Both the position numbers and the translations under genes were made by a program. This document shows, in pieces, positions 11,886 through 25,300 of a DNA stretch of 64,000 nt (positions within the stretch are counted from its first letter, which is position 1; the number at the start of each line of letters is the position of its first letter). This stretch comes from Sinonovacula constricta. Its lineage: Eukaryota > Mollusca > Bivalvia > Cardiida > Solecurtidae. The notes below the pieces were generated by a model. That model ran no database searches, was not told where the DNA came from, and was given only the letters and a program-made list of their open reading frames with translations. The stretch spans positions 72,846,193-72,910,192 of the forward strand of contig CM017556.1 in the NCBI GenBank assembly GCA_007844125.1, given 5' to 3'.

Positions 11886-13070
11886 TTAAACAGTAGTCAA
11901 CAAGACTTTATACTACAGTGTCATGTAGTACAGTGAAACTTTTTTTGCAAGCCAATTTTCAGATTATTTACAAGTGTATGGTAAAATTAACTACAAGTAT
12001 ATACAAATATTTAAATAAAATAATTAATGCAAAAGATGCAAAACAAAAATGTCTTGAAAATTGGGACAAAAGAATACTGTATATCCTATGTAAACAAGGA
12101 AATTTTTTAGTTTTAAATTTCTGAATTTATAAAATACAATAATGCAAAATTCAGCTATGAATATCTGATTTCTCCCCCTCTTTTTTAAAAAAAAAAATAA
12201 TTTGATTATGTTGTTTATATTATTTTTTTTTTAAAATGGTTGGACTTCAAATAATGGTTATAATACTATACTGTCTACTATGGTCTACTTCACTACTGTT
12301 GCAACTATCAAGTACGGGTGGTCAACAGGAACTGTCAAGTCTGTCCAAACCAGGAGCTGAAATAAGCTATAAAGAGAATTAGCACAAAATGAGAATATTA
12401 AAGGTCAGTGAACAAACTCAGAATAAAACTCAGCCAATATGACCAGTTAAACAAATAGACCAGTTATTTACCAAATGAAATAATTATCAATCAGTCCTGA
12501 ATAACACAGAAGACAATTAATGAAGATCACAGGAAAAAAAATAGAATGAACTATACTGAGGTAGAATTTTTTTTAACAAGTAGTTACAAATGTATTGAAA
12601 TGACACTGGTAGAATCAAAAGAGAATTAAATTAGCTGTGAATAGAATGAATGGATGTGAAATTAAAACCTTCACCTCCACCAAATTAATCAAGAAAACAT
12701 GCAGTAGTGATCTTTTATGTAAGTCTTCACTCTCTCTCTCTCTTTCAATGATAATGAAAATTTCAAACAGGTACAATTTCAAATGAAAAAAAATACTGTG
12801 AATATTCAGATATACCAATATTATAGAAAGAAAAAATATTTACACAAAATTAATTACTTAAATGGCTGCAAATTCCAGTATCAGTTACACAGTTACATAC
12901 TCACTGCAATATACAAAATATAAAAAGTTGTGCTGCTTATAATGGCAATGGTAAAGAATTGTTGTCAATCCACAAATACACAAACGTCACTGTCGGATGA
13001 ATCACATGAAGAAACTGTAGATGCCGATCCAGCGATGAAAATGAGGTGAGTCCAAGTGCACTATAACAAT
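11886..13070 (-). other. Retrotransposon 5' leader
   Basis: About 1.2 kb between the primer-binding site and gag, AT-rich with homopolymer A and T runs and a short CT tract near 12730. There is no conserved frame. Packaging or internal-initiation functions are possible but not visible. Confidence 0.6.
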
Positions 13071-13084
13071 CACGTTGGGCGCCA
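13071..13084 (-). promoter_or_regulatory. Primer-binding site, tRNA-Lys type
   Basis: On the minus strand, one base after the 5' LTR, the sequence reads TGGCGCCCAACGTG. It is complementary to the 3' end of tRNA-Lys(CUU)-type molecules, the Lys1,2 primer class, over 14 nt. Confidence 0.85.
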
Positions 13085-13085
13085 A

Positions 13086-13456
13086 TGTTACCGGTTCTGG
13101 ACTTATGGGTTCTTTATTATAGTGGTATGGGGCTTGTAGGAAAGATTCAACCATATGTCGAAGCTACAACTTTAATCCACAAAGATGGAAATTCGTCTTC
13201 TAGTAGTTAGATTCAGTTCATAGAACTAAAACCACAGACAAAACTCGCCTCCTCTCTCACCGTTCTCTCGCCCGTGTGCTGGGCTTCTAAAACAAACAGA
13301 ATACTTTAATTTTCTTCAAACAAACCAATATGTCTGACCAGCATGTGATTCTTTTCCCGCTCTGCGTCATAAAACAGCAAAGGCAACCAATGAGAATGAA
13401 AGACCGGAAAGAGACGCAAAAATAACCTCGTAAAGACGAAATGTCACCTGGCTACA
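13086..13456 (-). repeat. 5' LTR of the Ty3/gypsy element
   Basis: 371 bp, the partner of 5464-5834 with two mismatches. As the 5' LTR of a minus-strand element it should carry the element promoter. No clear TATA box position could be fixed. Confidence 0.95.
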
Positions 13457-15206
13457 TTGACAGTAAATTACTGCTAACCGAGTAAAGAAACACCCCGTCA
13501 GGTCACTCACTATAAACAGGATAATGGCGGATTGATAATATTGCCGTTTGTATTTCAAAAAGAAGAAATCGTCGTTTTAAAATTAAATGCTATGCTAAAA
13601 TCATAAATCTACCGCCGCTTCTGCAATAAGTAAGCCTAGCAATGTAAATTATGGCCAGAAATAATCATTCTACAATGAATAAACACATTGAACGTAATGA
13701 AAAATTCCTGTGTTATGTGCCACTATGATATAAATTCGTTCCGAATAATCGAATATGATTCGAATACACTTAACGAATATTCGACACATCAAACTAGCAA
13801 AGCGTTTGTTAAAACTTGAACCAAAATATAATAGATTAAGCACACATCGTCAAACTAACGTCGTGCTCCAGTACACTGCTTATTTGGATTTTAGAAAAAC
13901 AATAACAAATAATTATTACAATTGCCAAAGCATATTGTAGCTGTGTTTAAATGTTGGAAACAGCAACATCTCGCAAAATGCTGTTTATTGATGTCCTACA
14001 ATTATCTGACAAGTGAACCATAACACCACAATCGTCATTTCAAACATGTATTTCATATCTGAGTCACGCTGCACAGTTAGCTATTTAAAAGAAACCTACG
14101 TGACTTCTTACTCGTATGTTTCAGCTCATCCACGTCATACGCTGTGACGTCGATGTCTATTATTAGAAGGAATCCCAATTGTTCTTATTTAAAGATTTGA
14201 AAAAAAAGAACATTTAAGTAATAGTTAACGAGTTTTATTGCCCTAAAATTAAGATACTAAAATACTGAAAATCATCAAAGCTTAGACTGAAAAATGTTTT
14301 GTTTTTGTTTTGGTTAGTCCGGGCCTGTATTATTTTATTTTTACTATCATTCAAGAAAGCCAAATTACTCATAACATTAGCGATAAACAGTTGATTTTTT
14401 GCGCCGATTTAAAATTACAAACGAGCCGATTTAAAATTACGTTTATTTGATGTTTCGAATTAAAACAGATAAAATACAATTGGTACAAATATTCGTCTTG
14501 ATGCAACTGTAACGTGTTCCACATATAGTGTGTGGGCATCTAGTTCGAATTATGCCACTGAAATATTGAGGGTTTTCCAATTATATTTTATGACATAAAA
14601 TTAATATATAAGTAAGTATTATTAACTCAATGTTGTTTAAATTTTTTAAAAGACTGACAATTTTCGTTTGTTAGTCGGTAATGTATTTTCTGTAACTATG
14701 TCTTACACATAAAAGTGACTAATGTGTGCCCGAAAATGCCAAAATGCGCCTCCTGCGATCTAAATGTTTTTTGTTGTTTTTTCTTTCTGGGAGAGCATGC
14801 CCCCGAACCCCCTAAAACGGTGCAAACATATTCATTTTAGGCAAGCTATGCCCCTGTATTGTGTTTTGTATTGGGATATTAAGAATACTTGGGGATGTTC
14901 ATTTTGAGACAATCTGGATTACAAAATATTTCACTTCGTTTACCCTTGTTTTATTTCCATTCTGGCTCTTTCATAAGCTCACCAGCCACAAAAAGCTGAC
15001 ACACATGACTTAATGCATTAAAAGACTTTAATATCATCATTAAAAACACACACTAAAACGCAGACAAACCTAATCTTGTGCATAACAATACTTAACTAGA
15101 GTATCATATTATTATAAATTAAAAGACTTGAAAATTTATTATTTAAAAGGCTCTAAAAAGCAAACAAACCGGGTGATAAAGAGTTTTCTTTTGCTCTTTT
15201 CCACAT
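13457..15206. other. AT-rich intergenic DNA, no supported gene
   Basis: No exon-like or RNA-gene signal. The stretch 13740-13796 has an ATTCGAAT-rich end resembling an inverted copy of 3845-3891. Confidence 0.55.
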
Positions 15207-15595
15207 CAGCGAAGACCCCTTATCTTGGCAGCCATCTTTGATGGTAACTTCAAGGGATTTTCAGATGAATTGTATAGAAGCGTAAATTTTATTTTCCTGT
15301 AATTTCTTCATTTTCAGTCCAAAAATTAAAAGCTGTACACCATTAGAAAGCGCTTGATATTCATATTTTTATAATACAATATTTTTAAAATTGATAAATG
15401 CGCAAAGAAGAAATACACATAAATAAATAAAATTATTGGCTCATCCTTAATCAAAATGAACAGTGTATCTTTTTTGGTTGTATTTTTTTTTATCTTTTAA
15501 ACTATCAAAATAACCGGCCGCAATAGCTCAATTGGTAGAGCGTCGGCTTGCGAATCGGCAAATCCCAATCCTATCAAAATATAGTTTTGCACTAA
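15207..15595. repeat. Dispersed repeat, copy 2, with inserted tRNA-like fragment
   Basis: It matches copy 1 at 2003-2290 block by block, with small indels. Near its end it is interrupted at 15513-15570 by a tRNA-like sequence flanked by an 11-bp direct repeat. Confidence 0.65.
15513..15570 (+). mobile_element. 58-bp tRNA-derived (SINE-head) insertion
   Basis: It begins ACCGGCCGCAATAGCTCAAT and contains a box A-like segment (TAGCTCAATTGGTAGAGC), as in the D arm of a tRNA, and an anticodon-arm-like stretch. Flanking direct repeats CTATCAAAATA at 15502-15512 and 15571-15581 look like a target-site duplication. There is no box B and no complete cloverleaf, so this is not a functional tRNA gene. 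It is probably a truncated SINE or an abortive tRNA insertion. Confidence 0.7.
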
Positions 15596-15899
15596 AGAGC
15601 AAACATTAAAAGAATTTAAACTTTTCAGTTTACAATGTTCTAAGGAGCAGACAAATAATAATACATGTAGGTATGACACTCAGCTTTATACGCCAAGTAA
15701 CTCAACAATCCATGTTAAAGTGAATTAAAACCATAAAAAAACTACATCAAGCCATTTATTTTACAAAAATTTTCAACAGAGATAGGCTAAATCCAGTTCG
15801 TAAGCCATCAGAATAAGAGATATAAGTGCTAAGCTATCCAGCAATAAGAAACAAGCCAGCCGTACACGATTTGTATGCTTTTTAGTTGTATTCTTGTGT

Positions 15900-16230
15900 A
15901 AACGGTCTGACACCGTTTAGGATACGACCACTTCCGGTGAACAAAATCTGTCAAAAAATTGTCAAAGACAAGTGAGGTGTTAAATGGCAGTAGTCGTTGG
16001 ACGTTGTTTTAAAAGGAAATGCGTTTGTATTTATTCTTAGTGAACATTGAAAAAGTAAGCGTAGTTGTGGAATGATCACTGCAAATTTGTCAGGATATAT
16101 TGCTTTCTGCTAATGCTTGCATGTTTACATCTAAACAAGAAGCGTTCAACTTCTGTGTCATGTGGTGTAACGTCTAAGATAAACCTTATCATCTTAGTAT
16201 AATATCAGAAGGATTTTTGAGAAAAACACA
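15900..16230 (+). promoter_or_regulatory. Probable promoter and 5' UTR of the ARHGAP1-like gene
   Basis: It directly precedes the first coding exon. It contains an ETS-type ACTTCCGGT (15930-15938), common in TATA-less housekeeping promoters, and a 7-bp inverted repeat AAACGGT/ACCGTTT near 15902-15920. The start site cannot be fixed, and a non-coding first exon is possible. Confidence 0.4.
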
Positions 16231-16318
16231 ATGGCTGAATCCCCGGAAGATCAAAACAGCAGTGCAAGGCCTCACAATTTAGAATTTTCTGAGAGCTTTG
16301 ATGTTGTTACTCCAGCTG
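16231..16318 (+). CDS. ARHGAP1: ARHGAP1 exon 1 (start)
   Basis: Starts [11 protein letters not shown] and ends in phase 1 before the strong donor GTAAGT. The N-terminus is acidic and hydrophilic, without a signal peptide. Confidence 0.85.
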
Positions 16319-19300
16319 GTAAGTATTTATTATAATGATTCACTCTGTCATTTATTCCACACCATCCACAAATGATTCCTTTATATAGTGGAGAGTATTG
16401 TACTCCACTGGTATGCAAGTGATAAGACAGACTCAGAAGGTCAATTGGTAAATGTTTTGACTATCATGTTAGTTGAAAGTGTTCAAGTGCATTTATGTTC
16501 TTTTTTCTACATATTTGCTTGATTTACATACTGTGTTAAGATTACCCTATTCAACCAATTAAACGGTAATAAGTGTGCATCTTTGCAGTAACTTACAAGG
16601 TTTGTAGAGCATAAGGACAATGCTGGAAATGTATGACCTGACTTAACTAGATAAAAGAAGTTAAGTCTAATTATTCAGGTTACCGGTCACTTCGGTAAAT
16701 GACCATTTCGGTAAATTGATCTTATGTAAATAGGTAAACATAGAGTATAATGCCTGATTGAGACAGAGAATTGAGCTTGTCCACGTGTGAAAATATTTTC
16801 ATACCTCAGCGGGCTTGTCTACGTGTGAAAATATTTTCATACCTCAGCCCGAGACAGATAATTTAATCATTTATTTATGTATAATCAATCTTAACTGTAA
16901 TGCTTAATATAGTGGTGTATATTTATGTAATATTGTTGTTATTTCCTGCATTTGTTGAACTATATTTTTTCCTCAACCTATTTAGCTGTTTATATTTTAA
17001 ATATTTGAACTTCAGTGCATTTTGGTAATTATTTATACAACTGTTATGAAGGAAAATAAAAAGTGAGAATAAAAGTGTTCACATTTATTTATATGTTGTG
17101 TATATAACCCCCAAAAGTGATAACAAACATCAACATTGCATAAACATATATATTCAATACATAAAAGAAAAACACATAAAAAGCACATATAATACAATGG
17201 GGCACATGCTGCTGATGACACAGGTACATGATGGACATTACTCAGAAAATTTGTATCCTGTTCCCCGAGTTATGTTTATAGTCAAAAGCTAATTAATTAA
17301 TCTTTACTTATCTGTCTCAGTAAATCATTTCGCATGCGGACATACCCAATTTTCTGTCTCAATCAGGCATTATAATATATGTTTACCTATTTACCTATTG
17401 TCATAGTTGGTACAAGAACTTTCATGTGGGGAGGTCTGACGTGTGACGGGCCACTTGTTATACCCAGACATTTGTCTCCAGGGTCTTCCATCACTAATAA
17501 TAGAGGTATGTTGCTAATATGCCCATAGTGTGGTTGGTGTGATGTTTCTAATAAAATAATAATCATATTTCCTGCTAGATTTATTAACTTTTTGTAACCT
17601 TTATTACAGTAACACCAGGTACTCCTTCATCAGACTTTCAAGATCCAGATATGGAATTTGATGAAGATGGTTTGGAGCTGGCAGCTAAAGAAGGTATGTA
17701 ATGTTTATAACTACAGCTTGAAATCAAGAACACAGTTTTATCCTTTGTTATCTGTTTGATATGAAGTAAAGAATTTATAAATGCCTTATGACTTATGACC
17801 TAAATCAATATTTGTGAATCCTCAAACAGCTCGGGTGTTATATTTAACATGAAAAGAGGCAATGGTATATAGGAACATAGGAGGCTTGATCTGCCCTTCC
17901 TCCTCCTACTATCCCACTAGGTTTAAGTTTGTTCTTGTCTATTTAAATTCTGTATACCCAGTAATAAGAAATCTAAGATGAATGTTCTACAAAAATACTT
18001 AACACCACTGGTCAGAATATGGAAACACATCATGCATGCTGTTATCTGATTGTAATTTGTTTTGTTGTTCCTTCTGTAAGCATTTTAGATTTGTGGTATA
18101 TCTACATGTATGGCATTATATTTTGATTTGTAATTTAACTGCTTTTGGAGGTGCATTGTTTAATGTGTATCATTACTTTTGGCAGAAGAATATCGGTTAG
18201 TAGCTAGCGGTATTTTCTTGAATTTGTATAGCGGGAGAGGTCTATCTAGTTTCTTTGTGTCTGATATTGTGTTGCTGAAAAAATTTCTTTGATGTCTAGG
18301 AGTTGTTGTTTCGCCTTGTAAGCTTAGTTTGGGTATGCAGGGAGACTAAGGAGCATATAGAGTGTGATTCTCCGAACTACGTAGAAGGTAAAGCTATAGT
18401 ACATTGGGTTTTTTTGGCCACTGCAATGTCTTTAGTATTGCATGTTTGAAATGGGGTATTTTTAAACTCTCCATAAATATTTGGTTTCTCTGGGGGGTTG
18501 TCACTATCTTGTATGTCACAATCATTATGATCATTTTCAACATGTAACCACATTATTTTGATTTGTTTGTGGTGATGCTTGTTCCCATTATCCTATAACT
18601 AGTGATTATAAAAATTGATCAGACCATAAGTATATTCTGTTTCTGAGGTTATTCTGAACAAGCTTGACAGTCTGTACCTTGAAACATAACAAACATAAAG
18701 TTTCACCATCTCTAGCTCCAATCTATTGGTTATTTATTGGTCAAAACATCATAATGAGGTTGGGGATATTATCTGTTGTGTATCCTGTATTATTGTTGAA
18801 TTATTCTTTTCTTTTATGTAAAATATATGTAATACATATATGTTTACATAAGTCTGCCTTTTTTGTTGTCATTATTACATTAAAAAGATTAAATAGATTT
18901 TTATTGTTTTGCTGTTTGTTAACTATTTATTTTGATGTTGTGCATGCTTTTTGTGTTTTTATTGCATTATTTGTTTTCTGTGTCCTATCAAGGCGATGTG
19001 CTTGACTATCTCCCTTCAGGGGAGCATCCTGTATTAGACTGGGACCTGTGTAAAGGTAATTCTGTAATGGTGCTCAATCATGCTGCTCTTGGACTGGTTT
19101 ACTCATCCTCACGTCTTAACAATCATATCTTGATAGTAGACACAGTATCAGTCTATGTATGAAGTTAACAATGGTACTCATAAATGGTGTTTCTATTTCA
19201 TAAGTCTGGAATTCTAAAGAGAAGCAGCTTTATCCCATTTTGTAAACTAAGTCTTAACTACATGCTTTATTTGTGCATGTGCACTTTGATGACAACAATG

Positions 19301-22300
19301 TATATAGAGATAGAAGATAATATATGAATCTATAAACTTTACAGAGCTGTCTGTGTTATTCATTTCTTAAATGACAAATTTTACAACTTTTCTTCAGCAT
19401 GATGATGCTGTGTCTTAGATCAAGGTTGCATGTCTCCCTTTATTGGGAATGGTAGTTGTAGGACCTTGGTTTGTGCTGAATTTATTAGTCAGTGGCTTTG
19501 TTTTACATTTTATTTCATAAGACTAGACTTTTGTAAGTGCATATGTGTGCATTTATGTGTATAATTGTAGGTATTGTATAATTATAGCAGTCACAGTGTT
19601 CAGTTCATATCCTGTATGATAATCTAAAGCTCACACAACATAAACAGTGTATTTATATCATACTTTATAATAGATGCATAGAATCATAGTCAGTACTTCA
19701 TCTTTTTGTTCATATATTATATATCCATGTAGAGTATATAATTATACTGGTATTTATATATTATACATGTATTGTATATAATTATACTGGTGTTCATATA
19801 TTATACATGTATAGTATATAATTATACTGGTGTTTATTCAAGCAGAAGGCTCATAAGCTTTTACTCACACTAATGAAAAGCTACATATAGCTCTGTGGTA
19901 TAGGTGAATGTTGACATATGGCTACATATAGTGCCATGATGTCAGTGAATGTTGACATATGGCAACATATAGCGCCATGATGTCAGTAAATGTTGACATA
20001 TGGCTACATATAGCGCCATGATGTCAGTGAATGTTGACATATGGCTACATATAGCGCCATGATGTCAGTGAATGTTGACATATGGCTACATATAGTGCCA
20101 TGATGTCAGTAAATGTTGACATATGGCTACATATAGTGCATGATGTCAGTGAATGTTGACATATGGCTACATATAGTGCCATGATGTCAGTAAATGTTGA
20201 CATATGGCTACATATAGCGCCATGATGTCAGTGAATGTTGACATATGGCTGCATATAGTGCCATGATGTCAGTAAATGTTGACATATGGCTACATATAGT
20301 GCATGATGTCAGTGAATGTTGACATATGGCAACATATAGTGCATGATGTCAGTGAATGTTGACATATGGCAACATATAGCGCCATGATGCCAGTAAATGT
20401 TGACATGACTATATATAGCTATTGATATCAGTGAATGTTGGCATATGGCTACATATAGCGCCATGATGCCAGTAAATGTTGACATGACTATATATAGCTA
20501 TTGATATCAGTGAATGTTGGCATATGCCTATATATAGCTCTGTGATATCAGAAAATATTGACAACATTTACATATTAACAGAAGGTATTTAAATTCTATA
20601 CATCTGTATATGAAGCATGCATAATGTGTAAAGATTTGAATAAAACATTATAAGCTGTTACCTTAGATTCTGTGCTGAACACTCATATATACAAGTAACT
20701 AACAGAGACAAAATTGAGCTTACTTTGGTGCATGGCTAGACTGCCACTTGTATGAAGATTTGAGGAGTGGGGGCCATAGGATTCAATCTGAGACCAACAA
20801 TTTTTTATCTTTGTTTTCCATGCCTTTATATACAGTTAGAATTCACCTAAAGTGGATTAATATTGTTTATGCTTCAAGTAATAAGTAATAACTTACAACA
20901 TTGTGACAATGGCACATGATGTTAATATTTTTAATATATAATATTGTTAATATCATTGAAATAATTTAATGTCTGATTTTTATGTTCTTACAAATATGTG
21001 ATTGTTATAAGCCTTGGACAATGGTATTTGCAACTATTTTTCTGCTTGGGGTTGTACAATTTCAGATTAGAATTACCAAAAATAGTTTTATTAAATCATG
21101 TAATATTTCATACTATCCCATATAACAGATAAACAATTTGTGAAAGTTTTAATTAAATCTTTAGATGTGTCCATTAATATATGGGTGTACCATAACTGAT
21201 ATTTCATCACACATTAGTACTGATTTATCATGTTCTGTTCATTTTATTTCTCACATTCTTGTTAACATATTTTACCTGATGCCCATTAATACTATTTCCC
21301 CCATGAATGGCTAACACTGTTAATTGCAATGTTTTGATAACCACAATTCTAGTCATATTTGTTGTTCTTTCTGGAGAAAATTAATCTCTTAAACTGATAA
21401 ACTTAAAAAAAAACCTTCAAGACTTTAGATATTACTGATTAATAGATTATTTTTGTATGTTGTTTATCTTATCTCAGGTCAACATTTTCTATATGCAACA
21501 TCATACATAAAACATCCACATACAACTCTTGATTATATAAATCTCAGCATAGACATAAATGTAAACAAACCTAACTCTGACAAACCTTTAAAGAAAATAT
21601 TATGTTACTTAATGCAGATGTTGGTTTTAATAATATTTTGTCCAGTAGATGATTTATAAAAAGGAATAATATAATGCAGTTAAAAGAACAATTTACATAA
21701 TGTGTGGAATACCCATACTAAAAATAACATGCTAATGATTGGCATTGAGTGTCTATGTTCCTAACTTCCTTAACCTTCTGTCATCTCCCCATGTAAATGT
21801 TTATACACTTGCTCTTAGCCTATTTACATCATAGTTTTTAGGCTTAGACAAATAGTGTAGATCCAGATCAGCCACTTCCCTGATGAGAACTGTCGGATCA
21901 GGATCTACACTATTTGCTGCAGGGAATCTAGTTATAGTTTTTGTCATTTTTGTTTGTAGTTATAATCAAATCAAGGAGATTTTGTAATTCTTATTAAAAA
22001 AAGGGTAGCATTCTGAAGTTTAAACTGAGGTAGACTGAGTAATGATTTATTATTATTTATGAGATTGTTTTGTAAGTGTGAATATTCCCAAGTCTTGTCC
22101 CGTTGAAATTGTGCATACCAAAAATAATGTTTTTATGACAATAGTTTGTTTTGTAATTTCTGTTATTTAAATGACTGTTTAGTCTTTTTATGCTGATATG
22201 TGAATGTGTTGAATAAGAATGTTAATAAGTGGATGATGCTGTATTGGCCCAATCCCGTATGACCAGGTCAATACTATAATTCAAGGTAAAATAACAGGGT

Positions 22301-25300
22301 CATTATTGATGTATCCAGTTACTTGTAAGTACAATTTTATCATCTATTTGCAAGAATATCAATCTTAAAAATATTTTTCAAATCAACATTATTGATTGAA
22401 TCAATTGTATTGAAATGATGACTTCAGAATGCAAGCAGAAAATGGAGCCCACTGTCATAAAATATCTATGTAAGCTTGATGTAATCTGGGCTAAATAAGC
22501 AATGCACCACACATTTGTAAATATATAATTGATAATGATGCCTGTATGTCTGCAGACAATAGTCTTCCTTTGCCAAAATTGTCCATATTTTGGCTAAAAA
22601 AAATATAGCTTTGTTAAGTGGGCTATTTTCTTTGAAATCAGATCTGTAATAATTACTAATTGCATTTAAATTTGTTGTCTAGTCATAATAATGCTTATTA
22701 AGAATATCGTGCACAATCTTCAAATAATATACCATTTATATTTCAAGACTTTCAGCATAAAAAAGCCTAATCTTTCCAGAAAAAAAAAAATGAATGCAGC
22801 CGAGCATGCTTAACAAATGTTTGCTTTTTTAGCCTAAGGCCAATCCTTGTATGATACTGACAGTTTGGTACAACCCGCTGATATTGACATATCCTCTGCA
22901 TCTTGTATATATTGGGACAGCTTTACTCACCAGTTCTCACTGCTATGTATATAGTAGTGTATGCCTCATACCCTGTGACAGCTGGTGCTGTATTTTATGG
23001 TACACTGTCTTTCATCAAATATTTATCATTCATTGGCTCTATGGTTGCCATCTACATAACATGACTGCAGCCCTTTGATGTTGTCTTCAAATACATCTAG
23101 ACATCTGCTTGTCATTAGTGAGGTTGTTTGAGCTTGGATTCTATTTAATAAAAACACACACACTTTATTTAGTACCCAAACAAGAAATATCTTTTAATGG
23201 TTGATGAAAATTGTAAGTGTGTTATATTTAATAGGAATTGTGCTTGATAGTGTTAATCTATAAAAAGAAAGACATTTGTTAATTTTTTTTTTCTTCAAAA
23301 AAATATTTAGACTTAGTGTCTACAAGATTGTCTATTTTAAATAAAAATGTATATATTTGCCTATTTGAAACCTGGTATCTAAAAGAATGCTGGTCATGAA
23401 GGTTTAATATTGATTAATAATATGTCATATTATAAGCATCTACTGAAATGTTGCTGTTGAACAGAATATTGTCCCAGCAGTATAGCTATAAAGTATACAA
23501 TCTAGTGTACATGGCATTATGTTTGAGTCTCTACTGTCCGATAACTGGGTGTGGCTATAGTCTAGCTGAGGAAGGGTTCATAAGGATTGATGTTGGGAGT
23601 CATGACTACAGCCTGTCTGAGGGAGGGTCATTTATAGAACTGATGCCGGAGGGCGGGGCTACACACCAGCTGAAAAAAAAGTCTCCATTATAATCGATGC
23701 TGCTGGCTATGACTACAGCCTGTCTAAGAGAAGGTTCATAAAGAATGATGCTGGTGGGTGTTGCCACAGTCTTCTGAGGGAGAGTTCATAAGGACTGATG
23801 CTGGTGGGTGTCGCTACAGTCTGTCTGAGCAAGTGTTCATTTGGACTGTCGCTGGTGGGCATGAGTACAGCCTGTCTGAGGGAGTATCCATTGGGAATGA
23901 TGTTGGTTACAGCCTGTCTGAGAGAGTGTTCATTTGGACTGATGTTGGTGGGCATGAGTACAGCCTGTCTAAGGGAGTATCCATTAGGAATGATGTTGGT
24001 TACAGCCTGTCTAAGGGAGTATCCATTAGGACTGATGTTGGTGGGCTTGAGTACAGCCTGTCTAAGGGAGTATCTATTGAGAATGATGTTGGTTACAGCC
24101 TGTCTGAGGGAGTGTTCATTTGGACTGTCGCTGGTGGGCATGAGTACAGCCTGTCTGAGGGAGTGTTCATTTGGACTGTCGCTGGTGGGCATGAGTACAG
24201 CCTGTCTGAGGGAGTATCCATTAGGAATGATGTTGGTTACAGCCTGTCTGAGGGAGTGTTCATTTGGACTGTTGCTGGTGGGCATGAGTACAGCCTGTCT
24301 GAGGGAGTGTTCAATTGGACTGTCGCTGGTGGGCATGAGTACAGCCTGTCTAAGGAGTATCCATTGGGAATGATGTTGGTTACAGCCTGTCTGCGGGAGT
24401 GTTCATTTGGACTGTCGCTGGTGGGCATGAGTACAGCCTGTCTGAGGGAGTGTTCATTTGAACTGTCGCTGGTGGGCATGAGTACAGCCTGTCTGAGGGA
24501 GTATCCATTAGGAATGTTGTTGGTTACAGCCTGTCTGAGGGAGTATCCATTAGGACTGATGTTGGTGGGCTTGAGTACAGCCTGTCTAAGGGAGTATCCA
24601 TTAGGAATGATGTTGTTGGGCATGAGTATAGCCTGTCTGAGGGAGTGTCCATTTGGACTGACGTTGGTGGGCTTGAGTACAGTCTGTCTAAGGGAGTATC
24701 CATTAGGACTGATGTTGGTTACAGCCTGTCTGAGGAAGTGTCCATTAGGACTGATGTTGGTGGGCATGAGTACAGCCTGTCTGAGGGAGTATCCATTAGG
24801 AATGATGTTGGCCACAGCCTGTCTGAGGGAGTGTCCATTATCACTGATGTTGGTTACAGCCTGTCTGAGGGAGTGTCCATTAGGACTGATGGTGGTGGGC
24901 ATGAGTACAACCTGTCTAAGGGAGTATCCATTAGGAATGATGTTGGTTACAGCCTGTCTGAGGGAGTGTCCATTAGGACTGATGTTGGTGGGCATGAGTA
25001 CAACCTGTCTGAGGGAGTGTCCATTTGGACATATGCTGGTGGGTATGGCTATAGCCTGTCTGAGGGAGTGTCCTTTTGGACAGATGCTGGTGGGTGTGGC
25101 TTTAGCCTGTCTGAGGGGGTGTCCTTTTGGACTGATGTGTGGGGGTCTGGCTACAGCCTGTCTGAGGGCGTGTCCATTTGAACTGATGCTGGTTAACTCA
25201 TCTCACCCTGCTTTTGCTAATTGCCTACATTGAATTCTATGTTTAAGGTGGTGTTATCAAAACCAATTAGTTAGTTAGCTTGCTTATCTAAAGAACATAG

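Larger units (their letters stand above)
5464..13456 (-). mobile_element. Ty3/gypsy-type LTR retrotransposon, near full length (7993 bp)
   Basis: Two direct 371-bp LTRs bound the element. On the minus strand it reads 5' LTR (13086-13456), tRNA-Lys-type primer site, about 1.2-kb leader, gag, -1 frameshift signal, protease, reverse transcriptase, RNase H, integrase, acidic tail, polypurine tract, 3' LTR (5464-5834). The domain order RT-RH-IN is that of Ty3/gypsy (Metaviridae). TTGA is duplicated on both sides (5460-5463 and 13457-13460). The LTRs differ at two positions, which indicates a recent insertion. Two in-frame stops interrupt pol, so this copy is probably not autonomous. There is no env-like frame. 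I could not assign the lineage below Ty3/gypsy. Confidence 0.96.

Noticed and set aside
15513..15570. A functional tRNA gene
   Set aside because: Only the D-arm/anticodon half is present, with no box B and no acceptor pairing.
23758..25233. A 491-codon repeat protein
   Set aside because: Satellite in an intron with open frames on both strands, and no splice or start support.
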